Below, piece after piece: positions 43,427 through 54,724 of a DNA stretch of 64,000 bases. Numbering within the stretch: position 1 is the stretch's first letter; each line of letters begins with the position of its first letter. Origin of the DNA: Tanytarsus gracilentus (Eukaryota > Arthropoda > Insecta > Diptera > Chironomidae); assembly GCA_038502055.1 (NCBI GenBank), contig JAXRKN010000027.1, positions 558,001 through 622,000 on the forward strand, given 5' to 3'. The position numbers were made by a program, and so were the translations under genes. The notes under the pieces are model-generated. The model had not been told where the DNA came from. It saw only the letters and a list, made by a program, of their open reading frames with translations, and searched no databases.

Positions 43427-45210
43427 TTAAAAAAAGTATGAGTACCAATGCTTGCTGTCTTTCTGCACTCCCTGACCAACCGCTTGCTCAACATTATCGA
43501 ATCCACTTTTCTGTAGAATTTCATCAAGTTCCCGCTTCACTTTTGTCACCAACGGCGGTCCTTGAAAAACAAATCCACTGTAAAGTTGAACTGCACTCGC
43601 GCCTGCCAAAATTTTATCAAACGCATCCTGTCCACTGCTCACACCACCAACACCAATTATTGGAACTTTTCCATTTGTAAGTTTAAAAGCATCCTCAATC
43701 ATCCTCGTCGATTTTTCCTTCAACGGTTTTCCACTCAATCCTCCAATCTCATTTGAATTTTCACTTCTGAGCACCATCGATCGATCGACTGTGGTATTTG
43801 AGATGATTAGACCATCGACCTGACACTCTTTACGCTTAATTGTTTTACAAATATCTTTCAGCTCTGATTGAGTGAGGTCGGGTGCGAGTTTGAGAAAAAT
43901 TGGCTTTGGAGGGTCGAGGGTTTGTTTGGCCTATAAGAAAAGATTTACAGGATTAAAATTTTAGGGTTTTAGATGGTTTTGAGATTTGATTTTTGAAGGT
44001 GTTGAATTTAGGGTTTAAATAATGTTGAGTTGAGGTTTAAAAATACCATCAAGGTTAAGGTCCTAAAAACCTTAACTTAGGGACTAAACCTTTTGATCTT
44101 TGGTATTTAGACGTATTAAGTTAGGGTTCTAAAACCAACCAATCTTAGACACTAAGACCAACTTAACGTAGGTACATTAGACCTTTTGAGTTAAGGTACT
44201 TAAACCTAACAATCTTAGGGACTGAACTAACTTAAGTACATTAGACCTATTAAGTTAATGTACTAAAACGTTACAAACTTAGGGACTAAACCATCGGAAC
44301 TAAGGTACCTTAGATCTATTAAGTTAAGGTCCTAAAACCAATCAATCTTGGGTATCAAGATTTACCAAGTTTAGGTACTGAACAAGTTTTAAATCCTCAT
44401 CAACAAAATTTCTAAACTCCACTTAAAAAAATATTAAATCATAATTTTCGAACTCACTTCATTGACCTGAGTGAGTAAATTTTTCAAGCTGTCCTTTTGC
44501 TGCATATCCCTGAGTCCCGGTGTGTTCGGACTGCTCACATTTATCACCAAATAATCTGCACACGGTGCAAAAAGTTTCAATCCCTCGACGTAGTCTTGAA
44601 CTGGATCTTCAGACATTTTATTTTTACCCAAATTGACTCCAATCACGCCTTCAAATCTACCCGATGCTCGCAACTGCTGAATACGATGCCAAACTTTCTC
44701 GTGACCGTCACTGTTGAAGCCATATCGGTTGATTATCGCTTCGTCTTCAACTAATCGAAAAACTCGAGGCTTTTGGTTGCCGGCTTGTGCCAATGGCGTC
44801 ACTGAACCGATTTCAACGAAGCCAAAACCGAGTTTACTTAGTCCTTCGATGCCTTCCGCATTTTTATCGAAACCAGCTGCAATGCCAACTGGATTTTTGA
44901 GTGAAATGTTGCAGATTTTCGTGGTCTAAAATTGAAAAATTCATAAACTTTCACTTTTGTGCTACTTTCACGACTTTACCAAATTATCTGGATCTTTATA
45001 GTCGACCGACGGCAAAACTTTCCACTTGCACGCCCAAACTGCAATCTCGTGAGCTCTCTCCGCCTCAAACAATCTCATTGTGGGCATTGCGATTGACTTG
45101 AAAAAAGATTCATCGTTTTTATAGAAGCAATAACCGAACATGAGACCCGTTCCGGTTGATGTGACAAAAATGAGCGACTTAAGACGTCGAAAGAACTTCG
45201 ATGAGCTCAT
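43427..45210 (-). CDS. Dhodh: dihydroorotate dehydrogenase (quinone), mitochondrial, 400 aa
   Basis: The fourth step of de novo pyrimidine synthesis: oxidises dihydroorotate to orotate with FMN and passes electrons to ubiquinone at the inner mitochondrial membrane. Exons 45210-44980, 44925-44458 and 43930-43427, all phase 0, give 400 residues (human about 395). Residues 1-35 are a basic leader (SSKFFRRLKS) and one membrane helix (SLIFVTSTGTGLMFGYCFY), typical of class 2 enzymes. The body starts with NPVGIAAGFDKNAEG and GFGFVEIGSVTP, then NRYGFNSDG. The catalytic serine loop is VINVSSPNTPGLRDMQ. FMN phosphate is bound by IIGVGGVSSGQDAF and AVQLYSGFVFQGP. All expected motifs are intact. Confidence 0.97.
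44040..44395. repeat. minisatellite in the second Dhodh intron
   Basis: Irregular repeats around TTAAGTTAAGGTCCTAAAACC and CAATCTTAGGGACTAAACC, unit near 60-90 bp, about five copies, giving alternating TTAGG/CCTAA blocks on the plus strand. They look telomere-like only by chance and are not exact. Confidence 0.65.
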
Positions 45211-45465
45211 TTTTGATGGATTTTTATGTGAATTAAATGAAATTCGAGATGTGAGTGAAGTTTTGTTGTTTATTTGATGGGTGAAGAGGAAATTTATGGA
45301 GGTTGGTGTGAGGGTGAGATTTGAATTTTTAAAATACGTTAAAAAATTGAGAACAAAAATTTAAATTTTTTATTAAGTTCAACTAATTTTAAACAAAATC
45401 TTAACTTTATTTTTGAATTAATTTATTTTTTAAAATTTAAAATTAATCAAAATTTTTTTTAATTT

Positions 45466-46299
45466 TTAAAAATTATCTCGTTGATTTTCTTCAAGATTTT
45501 GTCGTCTGATTCTGCAGCATGATGCGATAATGCAAGTCCACATGCAAATTATGAGGAAAGCTTGTATGGCAATTTGAAGATAATTGATGCTTAATTGGGT
45601 TGATGGCTCTTCAGTTGTTGATATTGATGTTGTTGTTGATCTTATGGTAGAAGTTGTTGAATAATTTTCAGTTGTTGGTTTAATTCTTTCATCGTCCGGA
45701 CATTCGTGTTGTAAATTTTCGATTAATTCATGAATTTCCGATGGTTGATTTGCGAATTTATTTATGCACAGATTATTTCTGAAATCAGCAACTTCCAAAC
45801 GGTGCAAATTATCAAGCAAACTTTCTTCGACGCGATAAATTTGGTTACTTGCAAAACTGACATATCTTAAATTTGATGTTGAAGCGAAAAAGTTTCCAGG
45901 AATTCGCTCGATGCTTAAATTATTCAATGAAAGCCACTCAAGATTTAAATACTCATCAAGTTCGTCGCCATTTAAAATTTTAATCGGGCAATTTGTGAAC
46001 TCAAGTGCTAAAAAGTTTGGGAAAATTTTTTCAATTCCTTTCAGCAAGTTTATGAGTTTGTTTATATTGGAGGTTGAACAGTCAATCCAAATAAATTTTA
46101 CATCGTCATTAGACAGATAATATCGATGAATTCCGTTGTAGCCGAGAATGTGAGTTGAATTACCATCAAAATCCATCCGAGTCATCTTACACGCGTAAAT
46201 TCCACCACTTATTTCAGGATTGTCAGTGAAGTCAAAATCACAAGTGATGTTAATTCCATTTACAGTTGAAATTAGGAGTAAAATAATTAAAAACTTCAT
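45466..46299 (-). CDS. short LRR protein with signal peptide and C-terminal membrane helix, 277 aa
   Basis: A single exon. Residues 1-15 are a signal peptide (MKFLIILLLISTVNG), followed by ITCDFDF and YACKMTRMDFDGNSTHI, the N-terminal Cys pair and MDF-D/S-NSTH motif shared with genes at 4.2, 46.8 and 61.2 kb. About four leucine-rich repeats (LEFTNCPIKILNGDELDEYL, IERIPGNFFASTSNLRYVSF) end in a Cys cap (NNLCINKF...HECPDD). A Thr/Ser-rich stalk (TTSTIRSTTTSISTTEE) that is probably O-glycosylated leads to one membrane helix (LQIAIQAFLIICMWTCIIASCC) and a short basic tail. Type I membrane receptor-like topology. The architecture resembles small insect immune LRR proteins, but no function is shown. 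Confidence 0.87.
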   Translation of the reverse strand: MKFLIILLLISTVNGINITCDFDFTDNPEISGGIYACKMTRMDFDGNSTHILGYNGIHRYYLSNDDVKFIWIDCSTSNINKLINLLKGIEKIFPNFLALEFTNCPIKILNGDELDEYLNLEWLSLNNLSIERIPGNFFASTSNLRYVSFASNQIYRVEESLLDNLHRLEVADFRNNLCINKFANQPSEIHELIENLQHECPDDERIKPTTENYSTTSTIRSTTTSISTTEEPSTQLSINYLQIAIQAFLIICMWTCIIASCCRIRRQNLEENQRDNF

Positions 46300-46769
46300 T
46301 TTTGGACTTAATTGTTTGTGAAAATATTAAAAGAGTTATTTTGATTGCTTGGGAGAGTTCAAAAATTGCGTAACTTTTTTTAAGTGGATTAGAAAAAATT
46401 TTAATAAAAAGAAAAATGAATAAAAGGTAATTTTTTAAATTAATTAACGAAAATTAATTTTTTAAATTTATTAATTTTAAAATTAAAAATGTTTCGGAAT
46501 TTTTAGATTTTCCCTCATAATATTTCTCAACAAGGTGTAAAGAGATTAGATTAAATAATTCAGGAAAACTAGATGAGGACTTTAATATTTTATAAATTTT
46601 ATATGTTGATAAATTATAAAAATAATAATTTAATTAAAAATTTATTTGGCTAATTAAAAATTAATTGAATCAACTAAAAAACGTTTTAATTTATAAAAAT
46701 AATTAAACACGAATTAATTGATTAAAAATTGACTTTTTTATTTAAAATAAATTTTTAGTAATTTTTTTT

Positions 46770-47477
46770 TCATATTTTTTCCATTTCCGCCATTTTTGCC
46801 TTCAACTTTAGGTTTTCCGTCTTCAACTCTTCAATTTCTCTCTTTAAATTAAGATTTTCTTCATCCATTCGACAAGGAAAATTTGTTGTTGACTCGTGTC
46901 TAACATCTGGACATTGAACACTCAACGCTTCAATTAATCCAGGAAGTTGTGATGCTTGAAGATTTGCGCAAACATTATTGAAGAAGTAAAATTGCTGCAA
47001 ATTATGCAAGTTGTCGAATAAACCTTCGCCGACATGTTTAATTTTATTGTTAGAGAAATCTATAAATTTTAACTTCGATGTTGAGGAGAAAAAATTTCCA
47101 GGAATTCTCTGAAGATTTGATGATTTAAACTCCCAAAACTCTAAATCCGGATACTCATCAAGTTCATCGCCATTAAAGTTCTCAATTTGAGATAAAATTA
47201 TGTAGAACGATATGAAATTCGGAAAAAAATTGAGAAATCCTGTCGGCAGTTTTGTGATGTTGAGACTTGAAATAAAAATCATGCCAACATCCTCACTTGA
47301 ATATCCTTCTAAATGAACGCCACTATAACCAGTGATGTGAGTCGAATTATCAGAAAAATCTATCGAATTTATATTGCACGTGTAGAGAGCGCCATGAAAA
47401 TTAAAAATTTTAAATTCACACGTGATGAAAATTCCGCTGACTTTTGCGATAAGAAGAAAAATCAAAAGTAACTTCAT
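46770..47477 (-). CDS. secreted short LRR protein with coiled-coil tail, 235 aa
   Basis: Paralogue of the preceding gene, tandem on the same strand. Signal peptide MKLLLIFLLIAKVSG, ITCEFK and YTCNINSIDFSDNSTHITG, then LRRs with FNGDELDEYPDL, IPGNFFSSTSKLKFIDFSNN and VGEGLFDNL, and the Cys cap NNVCANL...VQCPD. In place of a stalk and membrane helix it ends in a 40-residue leucine-heptad coiled coil (NLKREIEELKTENLKLKAKM), so it may dimerise. A CTTCAGTTTC initiator-like site lies about 20 bp upstream of the ATG. The combination of LRRs, a Cys pair and a coiled coil recalls mosquito LRIM/APL1 proteins, though much shorter; that is analogy only. Confidence 0.86.
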   Translation of the reverse strand: MKLLLIFLLIAKVSGIFITCEFKIFNFHGALYTCNINSIDFSDNSTHITGYSGVHLEGYSSEDVGMIFISSLNITKLPTGFLNFFPNFISFYIILSQIENFNGDELDEYPDLEFWEFKSSNLQRIPGNFFSSTSKLKFIDFSNNKIKHVGEGLFDNLHNLQQFYFFNNVCANLQASQLPGLIEALSVQCPDVRHESTTNFPCRMDEENLNLKREIEELKTENLKLKAKMAEMEKI

Positions 47478-47590
47478 GGTTTAAGTTTTTGTGAGAAACT
47501 GAAGTAAAAAATTATTTAAGATGTTTTCAAAAATTTTTTTTAATCTTATCGCTAATTGTTTTATTTGATTTTGGTGATTGATCGATTTAT

Positions 47591-49420
47591 TTAATCATTT
47601 AAAGTATAAAAAGCGTTTTCTCCATTAATCATAAAATTATCCTTCGCCTCTTCGCATTCTTTTTCAGTTTTAGTATCTGAATTATTTTCATAATTCTTCT
47701 GAAAATATTTTTTATTTTTATATTTTGTAAATTTTGGCAAATCTTTGTTTAAATTTTCATCGCCAATGAAAACTAAAGTTTTGATGATTTTACCACTAAT
47801 TGCAATTTCATTAATGAACTCAATTAAGTCATCTGAAAATTTCATTTCAAATCCAAGAAGAATTTCTTCCAAAACTTTTGAATTTCGAATCATTTCTTTA
47901 AGTTTTTCCTCATTGAATTTTTCATCTCTCAAATTGTTAATTTTCAAAAGTTGTAAATTTTTCATGTCACCAACGACTTTGGATATTTCATCAAAATTCC
48001 TCGTGACGCAATCAATTTCAAGAGTGATTAAATTATAATTTAAAAAACTTGAAATTTTATCGCTCAAATAGTTTGAAAGTGATGAAATTTTTAAATCTTT
48101 CAAATCTTCTAAATCTTTTTGAATTAAATTTTTATTTCTCAAATCAATTTCAAACTCTAAAATATCCAAATTCTCAACTCGCTTACAAACTTGAGTGATT
48201 CGAATTGTTTGAGAGTTTGAACATTTGCTCATTGCGAAGAATTTTCTTTTGTAGATGCTCGTTAAAGTCAAATTTTTTATCGTTTGATTTTCAAATAAAT
48301 TTGAAACCGTCCAAAAATCAACTTTAAGATGAGTCAAAGACATTTTAGTGAGAATGAACTCAATCGATTTCTTGTTGCAGCAACAAGTTTCGAGCAAAAT
48401 TAATTCTCTAAGTGAATCGCGCTGATTTTTGAGGATTTTTAGTAATTTTTCATCGTCAATTTTGGTTTTATCAAAAACTAATTTTTGAAGTTTAAATTTT
48501 AGGTTAAAATTGAAATTAATTTTGATTGATGAAAAAATTAAAATTTCAAGAGATAAAATTTTTGAAAGATAATTTACTAAAATCGCTGAATCTTCTAAGT
48601 TGAAATCTTCAGTTATGCGAAAATCTCTATAAAAATCTTCTTCGCCGTTTTCATCATAAAAAACATCCGTCCTTCTCGCTAGCGAAAAGTGAATTGTGAG
48701 CGACTCGAGATTAAAATTTTCAATGCACTTTAAAAATTTAATTGAATTGAAAATTTTAAGATGCTTCAAGCTTTGAATTTCAAACAAATTTTCATGCGAA
48801 CTTTCTCCAATTTTAGAAATTTGTTTACATTTAAATTTAAATTTTTCAATTTTTGAACTAACGGACTTTAATTTTCGAGGTTGATTTTCCTCTTTTAAAT
48901 CAATCAAAGTTAAACTTTCGATATTTGGTAAAATCTTCAAAAATTTTAGAGCGTTTTCAAAATTTAAATTTTTCATCCAAACTTTTTCAAATTTTTCTCG
49001 ACGATTTAAAATTTTATTTATTAATTTTTCGTCGACTTTTTGAATTTTTCCTCTTCCCTCAATGAAAATTTTTCCATTTTCTCCTCCATCGGGGTTTTCA
49101 AGGACACCAAATGAGTTCGGCTTTAGAACCAAAAATAAATTAAATTGTTGTTGATAGAGAGGAATTTCGGCGATGATTGAATTCCATCTGTGAGAGACAA
49201 AAAATTAATTTGGGTTTTTCAAAATTATTTTAAAAATATATTTGGGGGTTTTTAAAATATATTTTTAATTTTTTTTATATTTAACAATTTTTATTTTACT
49301 TAATTTTAATTGAATCTAATTTATTTCTCACCTCTTGCAAGTTTTTGCTCCACTTATTAGCGAATCGCCATCGAGATGGTTGAAGATTTTTGATAAAATT
49401 TCATTAGGAAGAAAATTCAT
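47591..49420 (-). CDS. F-box / leucine-rich protein, 561 aa
   Basis: Likely a substrate receptor of an SCF ubiquitin ligase. Exon 1 is 49420-49332 and exon 2 is 49187-47591, joined in a split AGA codon, giving 561 residues. Residues 1-40 form an F-box (FLPNEILSKIFNHLDGDSLI, then CKRWNSIIAE); the exon-2 frame alone has no ATG and no F-box. The rest is a long array of irregular leucine repeats with Asn/Lys-rich spacing (LKHLKIFNSIKFLKCIENFN, LRELILLETCCC, LTHLKVDFW). The A+T-rich codon bias drives Lys/Asn/Phe/Ile content. It is tandem with a second F-box/LRR gene upstream. Confidence 0.85.
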
Positions 49421-49649
49421 CGTAGTATAAAAAATGTTTTAATCTGATGGCGATCTTAAAATTCCTACAAAGAGTGAAAACATTACATTGAAGGGTTGCT
49501 GACTTTGCATTTAATTCATCTTTATTAATTTTTAATGCCGCCCCTTCGATATTGAATGAACTTAATTAAACTATTTTAAATTTAAATTTTATTTTAGCAA
49601 GTTTTAAAAATCCAGGAATTTTTTATATAAAAATCTTAATATTTATTTT

Positions 49650-51787
49650 TTACCATTTCGACGCATAAAATTTACATTTTTTGCTTATCGCTTCATTATT
49701 TCTGTTCAACTTTTCCGCATAGCATTTGAATTCGTATTTATTGAAGAAACTTGAACTTTGACATTTAATAAACTTTTCAGGTTTTTCCTTCGTCACTTTG
49801 TAATTTCTCAATCGCAAAGTTTTCAATGATTTTCCACAATTTTTAAGTTGTTTAAAAATTTCAGTTATCGAAGGATTTTCGGTGATCCAGTGAAGTGGAA
49901 AATCAACCTTAATTCCAATGTGAGCTTCTTCAAGTTTCTTCGCACTGACAATTAAAGTAATTAAAGACTTTTTTAAATCCGCCAAATCTTTTTTAGAAAG
50001 TTCTTTCGTACTTTGAACTTCATTCACTTTTAAAACTTTCAAATTCTTACAATAAGCTACAAAATAAGGAAGAGCTTCAAACTGTTTGTCATTTTCGATT
50101 GTGTCAATTTCAAGATGATTCAAAAAATCAAAATTGATTCCTGGATTTGGCATTTCCGGAATTTTGGAAAGGTTCAAGATTTTTAGTTGTGGAATTTTGC
50201 GTGAAACAATTTGAAGAACTTTGTCGATTGTTTCTGAATTTTTTAATCCAAAGAGTGAAAAATTTTGAACGTTGTTGCAGATTGACAAAATTTTGTCGTA
50301 TTTCGACTCGCGGGTTTCAACATTTCTTGGATTTTGACCTTGATAGATAGGGACATTGTGGTACCCTACTAAATTTCCATGTCCTATAACACGTTGTCTA
50401 ACCATTTGTTGACACATGTCAATATCCCAAATCACGAGTTGCTTGATACTTTCATTGGGATAAAAATCACAACTTTTAACAATGTCCAAGCTCATTTCGA
50501 AATAATTTAATTCCATTTGATTTAAAATAAATTCCAGGGAATTTGTGAAAGTTCCACTCACCACCAGTGAAAGTTTTTTGAGCGATTCTTTTTGTGTTTC
50601 AAGAAATTCCAAAAGATTTTCATCATTTAAGTTTAGATTTTGGATTGAAAGAACTTCGAGTTGGAAATTAACATTTTTGAGGTTAATTAAAAGTTTTAAA
50701 TTTGATCCATTTATAAGTAATTCTTTTAAATATTTGCAAGTCGCTAGAAATTGATTCAAGTCCGATGCAAAATTTGCAGATTTAGTTTCACTTAAACTTA
50801 ATGTTATCAAATTGTGATTTTTGATATTTTTGAGCAGATTGCAAAAGTCATAAACTTCGAGGTGTTTTAAGTTTGGAAAATTAATGTCGGAATTAATTTG
50901 AGCGACTGTTAAGTTTTCAGGGGTTTGTTGAAGATTGCCATAAAACATTGATAATCTTTTCAAATCGAATTCTGACAATTTTGACAAAACCAAATGTTGA
51001 ATTTTATCGAAATTATTCAAAACTCTTTCAATTGCAGTTTCATGAATTCTTGACAATGTAATTTTCTTAATTGAATTTTTATAAACTTTAATTTGGTTCA
51101 AAATTTCATCTGAAATTTCAACAATAGTCGTACTGCGATGGTCAGTTCCGATAAACAAATTTTGATAGTTTCCGTCTTCAAAATCTTTGTGGATTTTCAA
51201 ATTTTGATTTTCTTTGATGACGGCAATCTCAATTTTCCTCATTAGAGTGATGTCACCTTGAATGATGTCGTACCATCTAAAATTATTTATTAAATTTGTT
51301 AGTTTATAATAATTATAATAATAATAACAATCAAAATATTAAAAATAATTATAGCAATAATAATAATAATAATAATAATAAAAATAATAGTAATAATAAT
51401 AAAAATAAAAATTATTAATTTTGAGAAAAATTTGATGTTTTTTTATTTTTTAATACTTTTAGGGTCAAAATTTTATTTTTGATGTTGGAAAAATTTAAAT
51501 GTTTTTTTTGAGATCGTTCATTGAATTGTTGTTGCCAAATTTGTTTACATTATTTTTCTCAGAACTATTTTAAAATATTTTCTCAGTAAAATTCCAAATG
51601 AAATTCGTGGAATGATTTTTTTAAATACCAAAACTCACCTCATACAGCATTTCGAGGCAGTCACCAAAGAAGTTTCATTTAAATTCTTAAAAATTTCTAC
51701 CAAAATTTCATCCGGCAAAAAATCTATCATCGACAAATTTTCGTCACTAAATTTGAATTTTTTTGGTTCAACGAAATGAAATGACAT
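49650..51787 (-). CDS. F-box / leucine-rich protein, 591 aa
   Basis: Exon 1, 51787-51639, and exon 2, 51276-49650, join in a split AGA codon to 591 residues. Exon 1 has a 20-residue leader, then the F-box MIDFLPDEILVEIFKNLNET with SKCCMRWYDII across the splice. The intron phase and position match the neighbour at 47.6 kb (after C-K/M-R), so the two are tandem duplicates that have diverged strongly. The body has about 15 loose LRRs (LKHLEVYDFCNLLKNI, LKELLINGSNLKLLI, NVQNFSLFGLKNSETI, LKILNLSKIP). The intron holds an AAT microsatellite (51307-51420). Predicted SCF adaptor; substrate unknown. Confidence 0.85.
51307..51420. repeat. AAT/ATT microsatellite
   Basis: TAATAATAATAA runs within the intron of the F-box gene; AAT units interrupted by single changes. 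Confidence 0.9.
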
Positions 51788-52015
51788 TTTTTATGCTTGA
51801 ATTTGCTTTTAATTGTGAAGAGGAAAGTTTAAATATTTGAGTTGATTGTTTTGGAATTTTATTACGCCATAAAATGAAATATTCTGAAATCTGAATGGAA
51901 GTCACTGAGTAAAAAAATAATTTAACTTTTGTTGTAACATTAAATGCATAAAAAATTACAGATTTGTAAACAAAAATTAAAAAAAGTGTTAAGATTAAAA
52001 AAAATATTTTAAAAT

Positions 52016-53128
52016 TTATTCAATAAAATTTTGAATCCTACAAAATTGTGTCACATTTCTCTGAAAAATCTCAACAGTTGAAAGATTTGTGAAATTTATA
52101 TTGAATGAGAAATTACATTTTCCGACATTTTTTCTTAAGTCAACAGCTCTTAATTTTGTAATTTTAGTAAAATCTATTTCTAAATTTTCGAGTTTATTTC
52201 TTGCTAAATAAATCCACCTGAGATCATGATTGTGATCGAAAAAATTCTCATCAATTTTATAAATTTTGTTCCACGATGCACTGAATGTGTGTAAATGATG
52301 AAGATGTTCGAGAAGTGATCCACATAACATTTTAATTTTATTTCCATTCAATTTCAAGTACACAAGACTGTGAACATCATGAAAAGTGTCTTCGGGAATT
52401 TCTTCAATTTCATTGCTTTCGAGATCAAGAAAAGTTAATTTTTTCATGTTATAAAATCCATCGCGATTTAAAAACTTTAATCGTGAGTAAGTGATGATCA
52501 GCTCCTCGAGGTTGTGGAATAAAAAACCGAGACCAACTATAAAATAATAATAGAAAGAAATTTAATAGTAAAAAAATTAAGAAAAGTAAATAGATAAAAT
52601 ATATAAATTTATAATTTATAATTTTTATATACTTTATATATTTTTTATATACTTTATATACTTTGTATTAATTTATACTATCCTTACATATGTACTGTAC
52701 TTTGTATATTTTATGTAATTTATATACATTATAGACTTTATATACTATATAAGCTTTATATACTTTGTATATACTTTATAAACTAAAAAATTTATATAAA
52801 TTAAAAAATAATCATAAAAAATAATTAAATAAAATTACTTCCTACTTGGTAAATTTTCGGGCATATTTAGCGAGTGAATTTTCACAATTAATGTTTCTGC
52901 AATTGCTGCGGAAGTAAAATTTTCTCCTTGAGTTATTTTCGTTACACTTAAAATATCACCAATTCCAACATGATCCATGAAGGAACAAACAACAGATCCA
53001 TCGCCACTTTTATCCTTGCACTTGAAAAATTCTTCAGATTTACGTCGATTTTTAAGAAGGTCAGTGAATGCAGATAAAGTTATCATCAATAGAATAACCG
53101 ATGGCAATAAAAATTTCCAATTCCACAT
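52016..53128 (-). CDS. LRR protein with N-terminal signal anchor, 267 aa
   Basis: Exon 1 is 53128-52846 and exon 2 is 52536-52016. The donor at CCAA|GTAGGA joins phase 1 and restores an LRR across the junction (NMPENLPIGLGFLFHNLEEL). Residues 5-25 are hydrophobic (FLLPSVILLMITLSAFTDLL), a signal peptide or anchor. Then come paired cysteines (FFKCKDKSGDGSVVCSF) and canonical LRRs (LTFLDLESNEIEEIPEDTFH, LVYLKLNGNKIKMLCGSLLE, LRWIYLARNKLENLEIDF). A C-terminal Cys cap (KCNFSF...QFCRI) ends the protein without a tail. The intron (52537-52845) has a TATAC-rich simple repeat. Regular repeats make this a good extracellular LRR protein; ligand unknown. Confidence 0.8.
52615..52790. repeat. TATATACTTTATATAC simple repeat
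   Basis: Irregular repeats of TATACTTTATATAC inside the LRR gene intron, ten or so partial units. Confidence 0.8.
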
Positions 53129-53974
53129 TTTATGATGCAAACGCCATGAATGAGAGCACTACAACTTTTCGAGTATTTTTCCACCAAAAATCACACAAAG
53201 TCACATGAGGCCGAGATAAAAAAGTATTGAGGTAGGTCGTTGCGCTGATAATTTTTAACTCAAATATGAAATCGAAAACAATTATTTTTTTGATATTTAT
53301 TCAAACTTCAAATCGACAACATCAAATTTTTCTTTTTTTAATTTATATCACGAAAAAGTTTATAAAAGAATAAAAAAAATTAAAAATATCGTGAAAGTTT
53401 TATTTTTTATGTACAAAAATTTATCGTTAAAAATTTTTTTGAGAGAAATTTAATTTTTTTATGAAGAAATGAGAGAAAAAAAGAATTTAATAATTTGCCA
53501 AGTTTTTAATTAAATTTCCACGTATGGACGTAGAGAAAAATTACCGTTAAAATTTGAATTATTTCGTTATTAAATTTTTGATAAAAAATTTAATTTTCTG
53601 TTTTAAATTTTTAATGTAAAAAATTTATTTTCATGCCGTAAATTTTTTAATTATGAAAAAAATTATTTTTTGTGCATTAAATTTACTATAAAAAATTAAT
53701 TTTTCTACTTTAAATCTTTTTCAAAAAAAAAAATAATTTTCTACATTAAATTTTTATAAAAAAAATTATTTTTTCGCCTTTAAATTTTTAGTAAAAAAAT
53801 AATTTTTAAATCAAAAAAAATTTAATCTCGATTTTAAATTTTAACCTCAACGTTTTTAAATTTTTCTATGTCCCTACGTGGTAATTTATCACTCAAAATT
53901 TTAACATTCTAGAGCGCTTCAATATATTTTTTTGCTTAATATTTAAAAATTTTTGTTAAACACTTTTCAACGCA
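53129..53974. other. intergenic, A+T-rich with dispersed TTAAATTTTT repeats
   Basis: From 53530 to 53870 a motif like AAAATTTAATTTTCT is repeated at about 50-60-bp intervals and bracketed by related CACGTATGGACGTAGAGAAA (53519) and TCTATGTCCCTACGTGGTAA (53865), an inverted pair. A related AATTTTTCTATGTCCTCACG occurs at about 25156. Possibly a MITE about 365 bp long. No gene. Confidence 0.5.
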
Positions 53975-54724
53975 TTACAGCTCCATATCTTTAGTTTCGT
54001 CCTCACTGAAATCGCTCATGCTGCTTTCATCGTCTGAGCTCTGTTCATTTTTTTCTGTCTCTCGGAGAGCTTCTTCAGTTGCAAATCTTTTAACATAATC
54101 GGACACTTTTTTCTTGTATTCTTCAGGCTTATGAAGGTACATGGCGGCCGCATCACCGTTCAATGGATCAATTGGATTTGGATAGGTCAGAAGTTGTGGC
54201 AAAAATGACTCGAATATATTTGATAAATCATAGAGAGCTGTCCACGCTTGATTTATTACATCGAGACACACCGTGCCGGAAACCTAAAAATATTTATTTG
54301 TCAGGGGTGGAAACTAAAATAGTTTAATTTAATTTTTTTAATATTTAATTCAATATTTTCGAAAAAAATGCTGCAAAATTTAATTTAAATATTTTGAGTG
54401 TCCATCCCCTGATATTTTACTTTACCTCATCAATATTTGGGTGGTAAATTTTATTCATAAATCCAATCGACGGTGATTTGAATGGATAATGCTCTGGTAG
54501 ATGGACTCGCACCTTCCATATTCCACTCTCATATGGCGTTCCTCTCGGTCCATAAAATTTCACACAAAACTCATTTAAATTCGACCCCAATAATGTCACT
54601 TCATGTTTGCTCTCAATCAGCTTAATAACATCCGTGTCCATTCTACAAAAAAAAATGATATGGTAATTTTTGTAATTAAAATGTCATCGACAAACCTTCT
54701 TTTTCCTTGCGATGGGCTTGACAT
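53975..54724 (-). CDS. UBE2H: ubiquitin-conjugating enzyme E2 H, 184 aa
   Basis: An E2 that works with the CTLH/GID E3 ligase. Exons 54724-54696, 54642-54426 and 54283-53975 join to 184 residues (human UBE2H 183). It starts MSSPSQGKRRMDTDVIKLIE, near-identical to the vertebrate N-terminus. UBC fold signatures are EFCVKFYGPRGTPYESGIWK, HYPFKSPSIGFMNKIYHPNI and SGTVCLDVINQAWTALYDL, with the active-site Cys at residue 88. Then LLTYPNPIDPLNGDAAAMYL and the acidic tail SDFSEDETKDMEL typical of this E2. The second intron (54284-54425) carries an inverted TCAGGGGTGG/CATCCCCTGA pair. Confidence 0.97.

Noticed and set aside
44040..44395. Interstitial telomere-like TTAGG repeats
   Set aside because: TTAGG pieces are scattered in a larger irregular unit and never tandem; flies also lack canonical TTAGG telomeres.
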